Position numbers and translations under genes: made by a program. Under the pieces are notes generated by a model that was given only the letters and a program-made list of their open reading frames with translations, was not told where the DNA came from and searched no databases. Shown piece by piece: positions 46,760 to 57,751 of a stretch of DNA of 64,000 bases (its first letter is position 1; each line of letters opens with the position of its first letter). The DNA is from Sinorhizobium americanum (GTDB lineage: Bacteria > Pseudomonadota > Alphaproteobacteria > Rhizobiales > Rhizobiaceae), in contig NZ_LNQC01000044.1 of the NCBI RefSeq assembly GCF_001651855.1, positions 124,001-188,000 on the forward strand, written 5' to 3'.

Positions 46760-48193
46760 TTGAACTGGCTCTGGACATGCAGCGATCTTCTGGCGGCCAT
46801 GAACGGCCGTCCGGTCGGCAACCTGCCCGAAGGAATCATCGGCATCTCGATCGACAGCCGCACGATCGTCAAGGGCGAGGCCTTTTTCGCGATCAGAGGC
46901 GATCGCGTCGATGGCCATGACTATGCCGGGATCGCGCTTGCCAACGGGGCCTCTCTGCTCGTCGTCAGCGAAGGAAAGCTTCCGGCGCTCGGGCGACTGA
47001 TCGCGCCGATGATCGTCGTTGACGATGTCTTGGAGGCGATGATCCGCCTCGGTTGCGCCGCGCGCGACCGCAGTGCCGCAAAGGTCGTCGCGGTCACCGG
47101 CTCGGTCGGCAAGACGACGACGAAGGAGATGCTGAGGCATGTCCTGTCGCCGCTCGGGCGCGTCCACGCCTCCGTCGCCTCCTTCAACAATCATTGGGGT
47201 GTGCCGCTGACATTGGCGCGCATGCCGGAGACGACCGATTTCGGCATCTTCGAGATCGGCATGAACCATCCGGGCGAGATCCGGCCGCTGACCGCGATGG
47301 TGCGCCCGCATGTGGCCGTCGTGACCAGCATCGCCGCCGCTCATCTCGGCAATTTTGCGAGCCTCGACGAAATCGCCGCGGCGAAGGCAGAGATCTTCGA
47401 AGGTGTGGTCAAGGGTGGGCATGCGGTCATCAACCGCGACAGTCCGCAGTTCGAGCTTCTTGAACGGGCTGCCGCGGCGGCGGGCATCAGCCATATCCAT
47501 TCCTTCGGCGCCAATCCCAAATCGGAATATCGGCTGATAGAGTTCGCCGGCGGCGCCGATCGATCCGTGCTGTGGGCCGGCATCGGCGGCAGGACGCTGG
47601 AGGTGACGATCGGGGCTCCGGGACGGCATATTGCCGAGAACGCCCTGGCGGTGGTTGCCGCCGCGCAACTCGCCGGCGCGGACCTCGACCGCGTCATTGC
47701 CTCGCTCGCGACCATGCAGCCTGAAAAGGGCCGTGGATTTCGGCACCGTCTGAAGATTGGCGCGGGTCACCTGACGCTGATCGACGAAAGCTACAACGCC
47801 AACCCGGCGTCGATGCGGGCGGCGATCGCCCTCTTGCGTGACGCCGAGCCATCTTCCGGCGGCCGCCGTATCGCTATTCTTGGCGACATGCTGGAGATGG
47901 GCGAGCATGCGGCGGCTGTGCATGCAGCGCTGGCGGAACCGATCGCCCAGGCGGGCCTAACCGACATCTGGCTTGCCGGTCCCGACATGGCGCATTTGTG
48001 CGACGCTCTGCCGGCTGAGGTTTCGGTCGTCTACCGCGAGGCGGTCGGCGACCTTATCCCCTACGCGCTCGGCGCCGTCGCTCCCGGCGACGTCGTGATG
48101 GTCAAGTCGTCGAAAGGCACCGGCTGCGCCAAGATCGTTCAGGCCCTTCTCGATGCCTACCCGCAAGAGTTGGCCGAAGCGGGGGAAGTATAA
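46760..48193 (+). CDS. murF: UDP-MurNAc-tripeptide:D-Ala-D-Ala ligase
   Basis: 477 residues. 'VTGSVGKTTTKEML' is the ATP loop, and 'LIDESYNANPASMRAA' is a MurF signature. I start at the TTG one nt after the murE stop, behind GGAGGGCAGTGAG, since this gives the usual N-terminus (NWLWTCSDLLAAMNG). The next in-frame ATG is 13 codons further in, inside that conserved start. Adds D-Ala-D-Ala, made by the ddl product of the same cluster. Confidence 0.94.
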   Translation: MNWLWTCSDLLAAMNGRPVGNLPEGIIGISIDSRTIVKGEAFFAIRGDRVDGHDYAGIALANGASLLVVSEGKLPALGRLIAPMIVVDDVLEAMIRLGCAARDRSAAKVVAVTGSVGKTTTKEMLRHVLSPLGRVHASVASFNNHWGVPLTLARMPETTDFGIFEIGMNHPGEIRPLTAMVRPHVAVVTSIAAAHLGNFASLDEIAAAKAEIFEGVVKGGHAVINRDSPQFELLERAAAAAGISHIHSFGANPKSEYRLIEFAGGADRSVLWAGIGGRTLEVTIGAPGRHIAENALAVVAAAQLAGADLDRVIASLATMQPEKGRGFRHRLKIGAGHLTLIDESYNANPASMRAAIALLRDAEPSSGGRRIAILGDMLEMGEHAAAVHAALAEPIAQAGLTDIWLAGPDMAHLCDALPAEVSVVYREAVGDLIPYALGAVAPGDVVMVKSSKGTGCAKIVQALLDAYPQELAEAGEV

Positions 48194-48331
48194 GGGCACT
48201 GCCACCAATGCTGGTGGATAAGGCCTCGGCCACGGGAATTGGCCTAACATAGTCAAGTGCAAGTGGGTATCGTCTATCAGATGATTCTGTTGGACGATGT
48301 CCAATTCTAAACCTTTGGGGAAAGGTCCCTT

Positions 48332-49432
48332 ATGCTGATCTGGCTCGTGGAACTGGCGGACCACTTTCAATTCTTTAATCTCTTCCGCTACATCACTTTC
48401 CGCACGGGTGCAGCTCTCTTCACCTCCGCCCTGATCGTGTTCCTGTTCGGCCCGGCCATCATTTCCTCGTTGCGCATCCGCCAGGGCAAAGGCCAGCCGA
48501 TCCGCGCCGACGGCCCGCAGACGCATTTCAAGAAGGCCGGCACGCCCACCATGGGTGGCCTGATGATCCTCGCCGGCATCGTCGGCTCGGCGCTGCTCTG
48601 GGCCGATCTCTCGAGCATCTATGTCGTCTCGACGCTGCTGGTAACGCTCGGCTTCGGCGCAATCGGCTTCTACGACGACTACCTCAAGGTCACCAAGCAG
48701 TCCGACAAGGGCTTTTCCGGCAAGGCGCGCCTCGGCATCGAATTCGTGATTGCGGCAATTGCCGTTTTCTTCATGATGCGGGCGGCGCTTTCGACGGGAG
48801 CGGCAGGCTCCACTTTCGGGTCTTCGGTGACGTTTCCGTTCTTCAAAGACCTGATGCTCAATCTCGGCTACTTCTTCGTGCTTTTCGGCGGCTTCGTCAT
48901 CGTCGGCGCGGGCAATGCCGTGAACCTTACGGACGGTCTCGATGGTCTCGCGATCGTTCCGGTTATGATCGCCTCTGCTGCGTTCGGGCTGATCGCTTAT
49001 CTCGCGGGCAATGCTGTTTTCGCCAACTACCTGCAGATCCATTTCGTGCCGGGCACCGGTGAACTAGCGGTCATCCTCGGCGCGGTGATCGGCGCCGGCC
49101 TCGGCTTCCTCTGGTTCAACGCACCGCCGGCGGCGATCTTCATGGGCGACACTGGCTCGCTTGCGCTTGGCGGCCTGATCGGCACCGTTGCCGTCGCCAC
49201 CAAGCACGAGATCGTCATGGTCATCATCGGCGGGCTCTTCGTCATCGAGACGCTGTCGGTCATTATCCAGGTCTTCTGGTTCAAGCGCACCGGCAAGCGC
49301 GTCTTCCTGATGGCACCAATCCACCATCACTTCGAGAAGAAGGGGTGGACGGAGAGCCAGGTGGTGATCCGCTTCTGGATCGTTGCGGTCATCCTAGCGA
49401 TGGTCGGCCTCTCGACGCTCAAGCTGCGGTAA
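48332..49432 (+). CDS. mraY: Phospho-MurNAc-pentapeptide transferase MraY
   Basis: 366 residues with ten hydrophobic segments. Active-site blocks '[13 protein letters not shown]' (DDD-like pair), '[14 protein letters not shown]' and '[14 protein letters not shown]' (HHH) are intact. It moves phospho-MurNAc-pentapeptide to undecaprenyl phosphate, making lipid I. The 138-nt gap from murF holds a small stem CCACCA/TGGTGG (48202-48217) and a second weak AGGCC/GGCCT pair; the ribosome site is GGGGAAAGG. Confidence 0.97.
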   Translation: MLIWLVELADHFQFFNLFRYITFRTGAALFTSALIVFLFGPAIISSLRIRQGKGQPIRADGPQTHFKKAGTPTMGGLMILAGIVGSALLWADLSSIYVVSTLLVTLGFGAIGFYDDYLKVTKQSDKGFSGKARLGIEFVIAAIAVFFMMRAALSTGAAGSTFGSSVTFPFFKDLMLNLGYFFVLFGGFVIVGAGNAVNLTDGLDGLAIVPVMIASAAFGLIAYLAGNAVFANYLQIHFVPGTGELAVILGAVIGAGLGFLWFNAPPAAIFMGDTGSLALGGLIGTVAVATKHEIVMVIIGGLFVIETLSVIIQVFWFKRTGKRVFLMAPIHHHFEKKGWTESQVVIRFWIVAVILAMVGLSTLKLR

Positions 49433-49437
49433 GCGAG

Positions 49438-50829
49438 ATGATCCCCGTCACCACATTCAAGGGCAGGAAGGTCGCGCTCTTCGGCCTCGGCGGTTCGGGT
49501 CTGGCGACGGCCGAGGCGCTGGTCGCGGGCGGCGCGGTGGTCACCGCCTGGGACGACAATCCGGAGAGCGTCGCCAAGGCTGGCGCCGCGGGCATCGCGA
49601 CGGCGGACTTGCGCCACGTCGACTGGAATGCCTTTGCAGCCTTCGTCCTCTCGCCCGGCGTTCCGCTGACTCACCCGAAGCCGCATTGGACAGTCGATCT
49701 TGCGCATCAGGCCGGCGTTGAGATCATCGGCGATGTCGAGCTTTTCGTGCGCGAGCGCCGCGCCCATGCCCCCGATTGCCCCTTCATCGCCATCACCGGC
49801 ACGAATGGCAAATCGACGACGACGGCGCTGATCGCCCATATCCTCAAGACCAGCGGGCGGGACACGCAACTCGGCGGCAATATCGGCACGGCCGTGCTGA
49901 CGCTCGATCCACCGAAAGCGGGTCGTTTCTATGTGGTCGAATGCTCGTCCTACCAGATCGACCTGGCGCCGACGCTCGACCCCACGGCCGGCATCCTTCT
50001 CAACCTGACGCCCGACCATCTGGACCGGCACGGCACCATGCAGCACTATGCCGACATCAAGGAACGCTTGGTGGCCGGGAGCGGGACCGCGGTGGTCGGC
50101 GTCGACGACAGCTTCTCGAGCCTGATTGCCGACCGGGTGGAGCGGGCAGGAACGAAGGTGGTGCGCATCTCGCGCCGTCACGTGCTGGCCGACGGGATCT
50201 ATGCCGAAGGATCGTCTCTCATTCATGCCCAAGGCGGCACGTCCGCGCTTTTCGCTGATCTTTCCGGCATCCAGACGTTGAGAGGCGGACACAATGCTCA
50301 AAATGCGGCGGCGGCCGTTGCGGCCTGCCTTGCCGTCGACGTCAGCGAAGATGATATCATCAATGGGCTCAAGAGTTTTCCGGGTCTCAAGCACCGGATG
50401 CAGCCGGTCGCGAAAAGGGACAATATCGTCTTCGTCAATGACAGCAAGGCGACCAATGCCGATGCGGCGGCTCCCGCACTTTCGAGCTATGAACGGATCT
50501 ATTGGATCGCCGGCGGCGTGCCGAAGGAAGGCGGCATCACCTCGCTGTCGCCGTTCTTCCCGAGGATCGTCAAGGCCTATCTGATCGGCGAGGCGGCGCC
50601 CGCCTTCGCGGCGACGCTCGGGGAGACGGTGCCCTACGAGATTTCCGAGACCTTGGAGAAAGCGGTCGCGCATGCGGCGGCGGATGCGGTGCAGGATCGC
50701 CAGGGCCCTGCCGCGGTGATGCTTTCCCCGGCTTGCGCAAGCTTCGACCAGTACAAGAATTTCGAGGTGCGGGGCGATGCCTTCGTCGGCCACGTGGCGG
50801 CCCTCGAAGGCGTGACCATGCTCATCTGA
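49438..50829 (+). CDS. murD: UDP-MurNAc-L-Ala:D-glutamate ligase
   Basis: 463 residues. N-terminal '[18 protein letters not shown]', the ATP loop '[16 protein letters not shown]' (about 117-131), and '[10 protein letters not shown]' for the metal site. The ATG at 49438 follows mraY by 5 nt; the frame is also open upstream within mraY, but that stretch does not resemble MurD. Confidence 0.96.
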   Translation: MIPVTTFKGRKVALFGLGGSGLATAEALVAGGAVVTAWDDNPESVAKAGAAGIATADLRHVDWNAFAAFVLSPGVPLTHPKPHWTVDLAHQAGVEIIGDVELFVRERRAHAPDCPFIAITGTNGKSTTTALIAHILKTSGRDTQLGGNIGTAVLTLDPPKAGRFYVVECSSYQIDLAPTLDPTAGILLNLTPDHLDRHGTMQHYADIKERLVAGSGTAVVGVDDSFSSLIADRVERAGTKVVRISRRHVLADGIYAEGSSLIHAQGGTSALFADLSGIQTLRGGHNAQNAAAAVAACLAVDVSEDDIINGLKSFPGLKHRMQPVAKRDNIVFVNDSKATNADAAAPALSSYERIYWIAGGVPKEGGITSLSPFFPRIVKAYLIGEAAPAFAATLGETVPYEISETLEKAVAHAAADAVQDRQGPAAVMLSPACASFDQYKNFEVRGDAFVGHVAALEGVTMLI

Positions 50830-50911
50830 CGCGCGAGTCCTGGACGGGGTCGGTGCGGCGGCCGGGATTTCAGTAGTTGGCGTATAGTGCGCCGGAAAAG
50901 GGGACAGACAG

Positions 50912-52066
50912 ATGGTAAGCCGAGCCGAACGTGGCCCCGTGGCCGACTGGTTCTGGACGATAGACAGGTTCTTCCTTGCGACTTTCATCCTCCTGATGGG
51001 CGTCGGCTTCATGCTTTCCTTCGCGGCCAGCCCGCCGGTCGCCGAGCGGCTCGGGCTCGACAGCTTCCACTTCGTCAAGCGTCACGCAGTCTTCCTCCTG
51101 CCATCGCTCGTTGTGATGGTAGGCATATCCTTTTTGTCGCCGCGGCAGGTCAGGCGCGCGGCGATCATCCTGCTCGCTGCATCGCTCGGCATGATGGTTC
51201 TCGTTCTCTTTGTCGGCGAGGAGGTCAAGGGTTCGCTCCGCTGGATTTCGATCGCCGGCATTTCGATCCAGCCGTCCGAATTCATGAAACCAGCCTTCGT
51301 CGTCATCTGCGCCTGGCTATTCGCCGAGCACGCCAAGCAGCCGGAAATCCCCGGCAACCTCTTGTCGATCCTGCTCTTCGGCATCGTCGGCGCACTGCTC
51401 GTCGCCCAGCCCGATCTCGGCCAGACGATCCTGACTGCGGCGGTCTGGGGCGGAATGTTCTTCATGGCCGGCATGCCGTGGCTCTGGATCATCGTGCTGG
51501 CCGGGGCGGCCGCGGGCGGCTTCTTCGTCGCCTATACGATGCTGCCGCACGTCGCCGGCCGTATCGACCGCTTCATGACCGGCGAGGGTGACACGTTCCA
51601 GGTGGATACGGCGCGCGACGCCATCATCCGCGGCGACTGGTTCGGCCGCGGTCCGGGCGAGGGCATCGTCAAGCGCATCATTCCCGACAGCCACACCGAC
51701 TTCGTCTTCTCGGTGGCCGCAGAAGAGTTCGGCATCGTCTTCTGCATGGTCATCGTGCTGATCTTCGCCTTCCTGGTCATGCGCGGGCTTAACCACGCAT
51801 TTCGCGAACGCAACGATTTCAACCGCTTCGCAGTCGCCGGCCTGGTGTTGCAGATCGGCATCCAGTCGATGATCAACATCGGCGTGAACCTTGAATTGCT
51901 GCCGGCCAAGGGCATGACCCTGCCGCTTATTTCCTATGGCGGCTCGTCAATGGTGGCGATCTGCGTGACCGCCGGCTTCGTCCTGGCGCTCACCCGGCAT
52001 CGGCCGGAGAAACGTGCGGTCGAGCGCAGCCTCTTTCGATCCGGCGTCGGCGTGCCGGCGGAGTAA
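50912..52066 (+). CDS. ftsW: Septal peptidoglycan polymerase FtsW (SEDS)
   Basis: 384 residues with ten hydrophobic segments. SEDS landmarks: 'WISIAGISIQPSEFMKPAF', 'AAEEFGIVFCMVIV' and 'PLISYGGSSMVAIC'. It polymerises lipid II in the septum and works with FtsI. The 82-nt gap after murD has no recognisable terminator. Confidence 0.96.
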   Translation: MVSRAERGPVADWFWTIDRFFLATFILLMGVGFMLSFAASPPVAERLGLDSFHFVKRHAVFLLPSLVVMVGISFLSPRQVRRAAIILLAASLGMMVLVLFVGEEVKGSLRWISIAGISIQPSEFMKPAFVVICAWLFAEHAKQPEIPGNLLSILLFGIVGALLVAQPDLGQTILTAAVWGGMFFMAGMPWLWIIVLAGAAAGGFFVAYTMLPHVAGRIDRFMTGEGDTFQVDTARDAIIRGDWFGRGPGEGIVKRIIPDSHTDFVFSVAAEEFGIVFCMVIVLIFAFLVMRGLNHAFRERNDFNRFAVAGLVLQIGIQSMINIGVNLELLPAKGMTLPLISYGGSSMVAICVTAGFVLALTRHRPEKRAVERSLFRSGVGVPAE

Positions 52067-52069
52067 GAC

Positions 52070-53191
52070 ATGGACAAGGGCATCATCTTTCTAGCCGCCG
52101 GCGGTACCGGCGGACACCTCTTTCCCGCCGAGGCGCTTGCGCATGAATTGAAGGCGTCGGGCTATGCCGTGCATCTCGTGACCGATAGCCGTGCCGAGCG
52201 CTATGCCGGAAAATTCCCGGCCGACGAGGTGCATGTCGTACCTTCCGCCACGATCGGGTCGAAGAACCCCATCAAGCTTGCGCAATCGGTGTGGAAACTC
52301 TGGACGGGCTTGCGCGCCGCGCGGCGTCTGATTGCCCGCTACAGGCCCCGGGCGATCGTCGGCTTCGGCGGGTACCCGACGGTGCCCCCGCTTCTCGCCG
52401 CCACCGGAATGGGCGTTCCGTCGCTCATTCACGAGCAGAATGCGGTGATGGGGCGCGCCAACAGGATGCTGGCTTCGCGGGTGCAGGCAATCGCCGGCGG
52501 CTTTCTTCCCGAGAGCGGCGGAAGCTTCGCGGCAAAGACCGTGACGACCGGAAATCCGGTCCGCCCGGCCGTATTGGAGGCGGCCAGCGTGCCCTATCCG
52601 GCACCGGCCGGCGGCCCATTTCATCTCGTCGTCTTCGGCGGCAGCCAGGGCGCGCAATTCTTTTCGAAGGCGGTGCCGCAGGCCGTCTGCCGTCTCGACG
52701 ACGTTCAGCGCCAGCGGCTCAAGGTGACGCAGCAGGCGCGGCCGGAAGACAGGGAAGGCGTCATTGCCGCCTACGACAAGCTTGGAATTCCGGCTGAGGT
52801 CTCGCCCTTCTTCAACGACATGGCGGCCCGCATCGCTTCGGCGCATCTGGTCGTCTGCCGGTCGGGCGCGTCGACGGTTTCCGAGGTCTCGGTGATCGGC
52901 CGTCCGGCCATCCTCGTTCCCTATCCCTACGCGCTGGACCACGATCAGGCGGCGAATGCCGCAGCGCTTGCCGCCAAGGGCGGGGCACGGGTGATTGCCC
53001 AGGCGGAACTCAGCGCCGAACGGCTCGCCGGCATCCTTTCCGACGCCATGAACACTCCCGAGGCGCTGGCACAGATGGCGGCGAACGCCCGCGAAACCGG
53101 CAAACCGGATGCCGCGCGCTTGCTTGCGTCCCTGGTAGAGGCTATTGCCAGCGGCTCGACAGTCGCCAAATTCAAGGAAGCACGCTCATGA
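52070..53191 (+). CDS. murG: UDP-GlcNAc:MurNAc-pentapeptide-undecaprenyl GlcNAc transferase
   Basis: 373 residues. '[18 protein letters not shown]' is the glycine-rich N-terminal loop, '[15 protein letters not shown]' the acceptor-side motif, and '[26 protein letters not shown]' the UDP-GlcNAc site. Converts lipid I to lipid II at the inner face of the membrane. Starts 3 nt after ftsW; the 3' end overlaps murC by 4 nt. Confidence 0.97.
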   Translation: MDKGIIFLAAGGTGGHLFPAEALAHELKASGYAVHLVTDSRAERYAGKFPADEVHVVPSATIGSKNPIKLAQSVWKLWTGLRAARRLIARYRPRAIVGFGGYPTVPPLLAATGMGVPSLIHEQNAVMGRANRMLASRVQAIAGGFLPESGGSFAAKTVTTGNPVRPAVLEAASVPYPAPAGGPFHLVVFGGSQGAQFFSKAVPQAVCRLDDVQRQRLKVTQQARPEDREGVIAAYDKLGIPAEVSPFFNDMAARIASAHLVVCRSGASTVSEVSVIGRPAILVPYPYALDHDQAANAAALAAKGGARVIAQAELSAERLAGILSDAMNTPEALAQMAANARETGKPDAARLLASLVEAIASGSTVAKFKEARS

Positions 53192-54597
53192 AAATGCCGA
53201 AGACGATCGGGCTCGTACATTTCATCGGGATCGGCGGCATTGGCATGAGCGGCATCGCCGAGGTGCTGCACAATCTCGGCCACCGGGTCCAGGGCTCCGA
53301 CCAGTCGGACAGCGCCAATGTGCAACGCCTGCGCGAAAAGGGCATCAAAATCTCGGTCGGCCACAAGGCGGAGAATCTTGGCGACGCCGAGGTGGTGGTC
53401 GTCTCGACGGCGATCAAGAAGGACAATCCCGAACTGATTGCGGCGCGCGAAAAATTCCTGCCGGTGGTGCGCCGCGCCGAGATGCTTGCCGAGCTGATGC
53501 GCTTCCGCAATGCGATCGCCATCGGCGGCACGCACGGCAAGACGACGACGACGTCGATGGTCGCGGCGCTGCTCGACGCCGGCGGCCTCGATCCAACGGT
53601 GATCAATGGCGGCATCATCAATGCCTATGGTACGAATGCGCGCATGGGGGCCGGCGAGTGGATGGTCGTCGAGGCGGACGAATCCGACGGCACCTTCCTC
53701 AAGCTCCCGGCCGATATCGCCATCGTCACCAATATCGACCCGGAGCACCTCGACCATTACGGCAATTTCGACGCGGTCCGCGCTGCCTTCCGCCAGTTCG
53801 TCGAGAACGTGCCCTTTTACGGCTTCGGCGTCCTCTGCCTCGATCATCCGGAAGTCCAGTCCATGGTCGGCAAGATCGAGGACCGCAAAGTCGTCACCTA
53901 TGGCGAGAATCCGCAGGCCGACGTGCGCTATCACAATATCCGGATGGACGGCGCGACCTCTGTCTTCGATGTCGAGATACGCCGCCGCCGCACCGGCCAG
54001 GTGATAAAGCTCAACGACCTGCGCCTGCCGATGCCCGGCCGGCACAACGTTTCGAACGCCACGGCCGCCGTCGCGGTCGCGCAGCGTCTCGGCATTGCGC
54101 CGGAGGCGATCGCCAAGGGGCTCGCCTCCTTCGGCGGCGTCAAGCGCCGCTTCACGCTCACCGGCGAATGGAACGGCACGCACATTTTCGACGATTACGG
54201 CCACCATCCGGTCGAGATTAAGGCGGTCCTGAGGGCCGCGCGCGAGGCCTGCCAGGGGCGCATCGTCGCCGTTCACCAGCCGCACCGCTATTCGCGCCTG
54301 TCGAGCCTGTTCGAGGATTTCTCCGCCTGCTTCAACGATGCGGACACTATTCTGATCGCACCGGTCTATGCGGCGGGCGAGGACGCCATCGACGGCGCCA
54401 ATTCCGAAGCGCTCGTCAACAGCATCAAGGCCGCCGGCCATCGCGATGCCCGCTATCTCGCCGGGCCGGAAGCGCTCGCTCCGGTCGTCTCAAAGATTGC
54501 GCAGCCGGGCGACTTTGTGGTTCTCTTGGGGGCTGGCAGCATCACCTATTGGGCCGCGGCGCTTCCGAAGGAACTCGCGGAAATTTCAGGAAGTTGA
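53188..54597 (+). CDS. murC: UDP-MurNAc:L-alanine ligase
   Basis: 469 residues. '[17 protein letters not shown]' binds the UDP part, '[15 protein letters not shown]' binds ATP, 'DYGHHPVEI' is the conserved C-terminal motif. First amino-acid addition of the stem peptide. It is out of reaction order in the cluster (after murG), as in most dcw clusters. Confidence 0.97.
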   Translation: MKMPKTIGLVHFIGIGGIGMSGIAEVLHNLGHRVQGSDQSDSANVQRLREKGIKISVGHKAENLGDAEVVVVSTAIKKDNPELIAAREKFLPVVRRAEMLAELMRFRNAIAIGGTHGKTTTTSMVAALLDAGGLDPTVINGGIINAYGTNARMGAGEWMVVEADESDGTFLKLPADIAIVTNIDPEHLDHYGNFDAVRAAFRQFVENVPFYGFGVLCLDHPEVQSMVGKIEDRKVVTYGENPQADVRYHNIRMDGATSVFDVEIRRRRTGQVIKLNDLRLPMPGRHNVSNATAAVAVAQRLGIAPEAIAKGLASFGGVKRRFTLTGEWNGTHIFDDYGHHPVEIKAVLRAAREACQGRIVAVHQPHRYSRLSSLFEDFSACFNDADTILIAPVYAAGEDAIDGANSEALVNSIKAAGHRDARYLAGPEALAPVVSKIAQPGDFVVLLGAGSITYWAAALPKELAEISGS

Positions 54598-54600
54598 AGC

Positions 54601-55575
54601 ATGAAGCAGGTTAACGGTCAGAAACTCCTGGACGCGCTCGGAAGCGGCGTCAGTGCAATCCGCGGCCGCATCACGCCCGATGCTCCGATGGACCGGGTGA
54701 CCTGGTTTCGCGCCGGCGGGCTTGCCGAGCTGATGTTCCAGCCGCACGACACCGACGATCTCGTCGCCTTCCTGAAGCTGGTACCGCAGGACGTGCCGGT
54801 GATGGTGATCGGCGTCGGCTCGAACCTGCTGGTGCGCGACGGAGGTATTCCCGGCGTGGTCATTCGCCTCTCGGCGAAGGGCTTCGGCGAACTGGAGATC
54901 GTCGGCGATAACCGCATCAAGGCGGGTGCGATCTGCCCGGACAAGAACATCGCGGCCATGGCGCTCGATCACGGCATCGGCGGCTTCTATTTCTACTACG
55001 GCATCCCGGGGTCGATCGGCGGTGCGCTGAGGATGAATGCCGGCGCCAACGGCGGCGAGACGCGGGAGCGCGTCGTCGAGGTCCACGCGGTCGATCGCAA
55101 GGGCAACAGGCACGTCTTGAGCAATGCCGACATGGGCTATGCCTATCGGCATACGGCTGCGGCCAAGGACCTGATCTTCACGCATGGGGTCTTCGAAGGC
55201 TTTCCGGAGGACAAGGCGAAGATCCGCCACGACATGGATGCGGTGCGCCAGCATCGCGAGACGGTGCAGCCAATCCGCGAGAAGACCGGTGGCTCCACCT
55301 TCAAGAATCCGGAAGGGCATTCGGCCTGGAAGCTGATCGACGAGGCTGGTGGGCGCGGCATGATGATCGGCGGCGCTCAGATGTCGCCGCTTCACTGCAA
55401 CTTCATGATCAACACCGGCCAGGCGAGCGGCTACGAGCTCGAATATCTCGGCGAGACGGTGCGGGCGCAGGTGATGGAGCATTCCGGCATCAAGCTTGAA
55501 TGGGAGATCAAGCGGATCGGCAATTTCATGCCGGGCTATGAGATCAAGGAATTCCTCGGCCGCGCCACGGCCTGA
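54601..55575 (+). CDS. murB: UDP-N-acetylenolpyruvoylglucosamine reductase
   Basis: 324 residues. '[14 protein letters not shown]' and '[15 protein letters not shown]' form the FAD site; '[22 protein letters not shown]' and '[11 protein letters not shown]' are family signatures (the Ser-type I enzyme). Starts 3 nt after murC. It is the last gene before the large internal gap. Confidence 0.97.
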   Translation: MKQVNGQKLLDALGSGVSAIRGRITPDAPMDRVTWFRAGGLAELMFQPHDTDDLVAFLKLVPQDVPVMVIGVGSNLLVRDGGIPGVVIRLSAKGFGELEIVGDNRIKAGAICPDKNIAAMALDHGIGGFYFYYGIPGSIGGALRMNAGANGGETRERVVEVHAVDRKGNRHVLSNADMGYAYRHTAAAKDLIFTHGVFEGFPEDKAKIRHDMDAVRQHRETVQPIREKTGGSTFKNPEGHSAWKLIDEAGGRGMMIGGAQMSPLHCNFMINTGQASGYELEYLGETVRAQVMEHSGIKLEWEIKRIGNFMPGYEIKEFLGRATA

Positions 55576-55772
55576 GGCGAGAAGAACCGAATGATCATGG
55601 GCCGCGACGGGAAACCGCCGCGGCATTTTTGTGTTGCTAAGACCCTCACCGAAGGGGCCCGCTGGACAAGCCGCCATTTCTCGCGCCCGCCTTACAAAGC
55701 GCCGATTCAGCATGGAAGCCCTGTGTATTGGTCGATTCTGGCTGACGGCGGCTGCGGTCATCGCAACAAGAG

Positions 55773-55801
55773 TTAACCAAAGTAAACGGTTCGTTAACCA
55801 T
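55773..55801 (+). promoter_or_regulatory. CtrA-like binding site before ddl-ftsQAZ
   Basis: TTAA at 55773, then TAAA-N7-TTAA (55783-55797), of which the right half is the full TTAACCAT octamer seen in CtrA sites. CtrA is the cell-cycle regulator that controls ftsQA/ftsZ in Caulobacter. The site lies in a 332-bp region that otherwise holds no gene I can support; a promoter for ddl-ftsQAZ is expected there. Inference from motif and position. Confidence 0.5.
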
Positions 55802-55907
55802 ATTGTCGTTGTAGTGGCCCGAGGCGGAGATCTCGCGACTCGGGGCTGATGGAAACAGCCAGACGCAAGCAAGCTTTGCGATAGTGGCGTACTGTTTGGG
55901 GGTCTGA

Positions 55908-56834
55908 ATGAGCGGCAGGCATGTTGCTGTCCTGATGGGCGGATTTTCCTCGGAGAGACCGGTAAGCCTGTCTTCCGGGGCGGCTTGCGCGGATGCCTTG
56001 GAGGCCGAGGGTTACCGCGTCACCCGCGTCGATGTCGGTCGTGAGGTGGCCGCCGTGCTCGCCGAATTGCGTCCCGAAGTCGTGTTCAACGCCTTGCATG
56101 GCCCCTTCGGCGAGGATGGGACCATCCAGGGCATTCTGGAATATCTTGAGATTCCCTACACTCATTCCGGCGTACTTGCCTCGGCGCTCGCCATGGACAA
56201 GGCGCAGGCGAAGCACGTCGCCAAGGCCGCCGGCATTCCGGTGGCCGACGCCTTGATCATGGACCGGCGCGACTTCGGCAATGCTCATCCGATGAAGCCG
56301 CCCTATGTGGTGAAGCCGGTTCGGGAAGGCTCGAGCTTCGGCGTGGTCATCGTCAAGGAAGACCAGTCGCATCCGCCGCAGGTCATTACCTCCAGCGAGT
56401 GGCGCTACGGCGACCGCGTGATGGTCGAGCGCTATATTGCTGGACGCGAACTCACCTGCGGTGTCATGGGCGACGTGGCGCTCGGCGTTACCGAGATCAT
56501 CCCGCAGGGGCATGCCTTCTACGACTATGATTCGAAATACGTAAAAGGTGGTTCGAGGCACGTTATTCCGGCGCAGATTTCACCAAATATTTACCAAAAA
56601 ATACAATCCTTGGCGGTGAAGGCGCATCAGGCGATCGGTTGCCGTGGCGTCAGCCGATCCGACTTCCGTTTCGATGATCGTGGAGATGGCGAGGGCGAGT
56701 TGATCTGGCTGGAGATCAACACGCAGCCCGGCATGACCCCGACCTCCCTGGTTCCCGAAATGGCGCAGCATGCGGGCCTTCAGTTTGGTGAGTTTCTAAA
56801 GTGGATGGTGGAGGACGCATCGTGCTTGCGTTGA
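55908..56834 (+). CDS. ddl: D-alanine:D-alanine ligase
   Basis: 308 residues, ATP-grasp fold. '[19 protein letters not shown]' (N-terminal), '[16 protein letters not shown]' (ATP site) and '[18 protein letters not shown]' (metal site) are intact. Makes the dipeptide added by MurF and is the target of cycloserine. The ftsQ gene starts within its last codons. Confidence 0.96.
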   Translation: MSGRHVAVLMGGFSSERPVSLSSGAACADALEAEGYRVTRVDVGREVAAVLAELRPEVVFNALHGPFGEDGTIQGILEYLEIPYTHSGVLASALAMDKAQAKHVAKAAGIPVADALIMDRRDFGNAHPMKPPYVVKPVREGSSFGVVIVKEDQSHPPQVITSSEWRYGDRVMVERYIAGRELTCGVMGDVALGVTEIIPQGHAFYDYDSKYVKGGSRHVIPAQISPNIYQKIQSLAVKAHQAIGCRGVSRSDFRFDDRGDGEGELIWLEINTQPGMTPTSLVPEMAQHAGLQFGEFLKWMVEDASCLR

Positions 56835-57751
56835 GGGGCAAAAGGGGCAGAAGGGTTCGTCACCCGCTCGGCGTCGCCGCCGAGGGTGATGATGCTTTCG
56901 TATTGCCACGGCCGCTGCGCAAGGGCGTCCGCTTCCTGGTCAGCCTCGGTGCCGGCCGCGTCCGCTTTCCCGCCCATACCGGCACCATCTCCGCCGCCGC
57001 TTTCCTTCTGGCGACAGGCCTCTACGGCATGTCACTCGGCGGCCACACGCAGAATTTCGCGCAGGCTTCGACGACGGCGGCCGGCTTTGCCATCGAAGAC
57101 GTCCGGGTCTCCGGCAACGAGCAGACCTCCGAGATCGACATTCTCCAGCAGCTCGGTCTCGACGGGACGACGTCTTTGGTCGCGCTCGATATCGGCGAGG
57201 CACGCCGCCTGATCGGCGAATTGCCTTGGGTCGAGAGCGTCACCGTGCGCAAGATCTATCCCGCGACGATCGAAGTTAACCTGAAGGAGCGCCAGGCCTT
57301 CGGCATTTGGCAGCACGGTTCTGATCTGTCGCTCATCGAGCGCAGTGGCAGCGTGATTGCCCCGTTGCGCGACAACAAGTTTGCCGCGCTGCCGCTCTTC
57401 GTCGGGCGCGATGCCGAGACGGCGGCGGCTGCCTTCTACGACGAGTTTTCCCGCTGGCCGGAGTTCCGCTCACGCGTCAAGGCTTTCGTGCGGGTCTCCG
57501 GCCGGCGCTGGGACCTGCGCCTCGACAACGGCATCGTCGTCAAGCTTCCGGAGAAGGACGTCGCCCGGGCGATGCGGGTTTTGGCCGAGATGGAAGAAGG
57601 TCATCAGCTTCTCGAGCGCGATATCGCTGCCGTCGATCTGAGGCTTGAAGACCGCACGACCGTACAACTCACACCGGAAGCGGTTGCGCGCCGTGAAGTG
57701 GCGCTGAAGGCGAGGGAGAAGATGCTGAAGGCGCAGGAGAAGCGGATATGA
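56822..57751 (+). CDS. ftsQ: Cell division protein FtsQ
   Basis: 309 residues from a GTG codon 7 nt behind GGAGG; an ATG seven codons earlier (56801) is also in frame, but has no ribosome site. Basic cytosolic head, one membrane span (about 55-75), POTRA domain ('[23 protein letters not shown]', about 95-165) and the FtsQ beta domain ending in a Lys/Glu-rich helix. Overlaps ddl by 13 nt and ftsA by 4 nt. Links early and late divisome proteins. Confidence 0.93.
   Translation: MLALRGKRGRRVRHPLGVAAEGDDAFVLPRPLRKGVRFLVSLGAGRVRFPAHTGTISAAAFLLATGLYGMSLGGHTQNFAQASTTAAGFAIEDVRVSGNEQTSEIDILQQLGLDGTTSLVALDIGEARRLIGELPWVESVTVRKIYPATIEVNLKERQAFGIWQHGSDLSLIERSGSVIAPLRDNKFAALPLFVGRDAETAAAAFYDEFSRWPEFRSRVKAFVRVSGRRWDLRLDNGIVVKLPEKDVARAMRVLAEMEEGHQLLERDIAAVDLRLEDRTTVQLTPEAVARREVALKAREKMLKAQEKRI

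Noticed and set aside
49327..51078. 583-codon open frame on the minus strand opposite murD and ftsW
   Set aside because: Mirror image of well-supported genes in GC-rich DNA; protein is low in hydrophobic order and has no family resemblance.
55591..55849. Short overlapping frames of 60-72 codons in the murB-ddl gap
   Set aside because: No ribosome sites, no resemblance to proteins, and one crosses the CtrA-like site; treated as non-coding.
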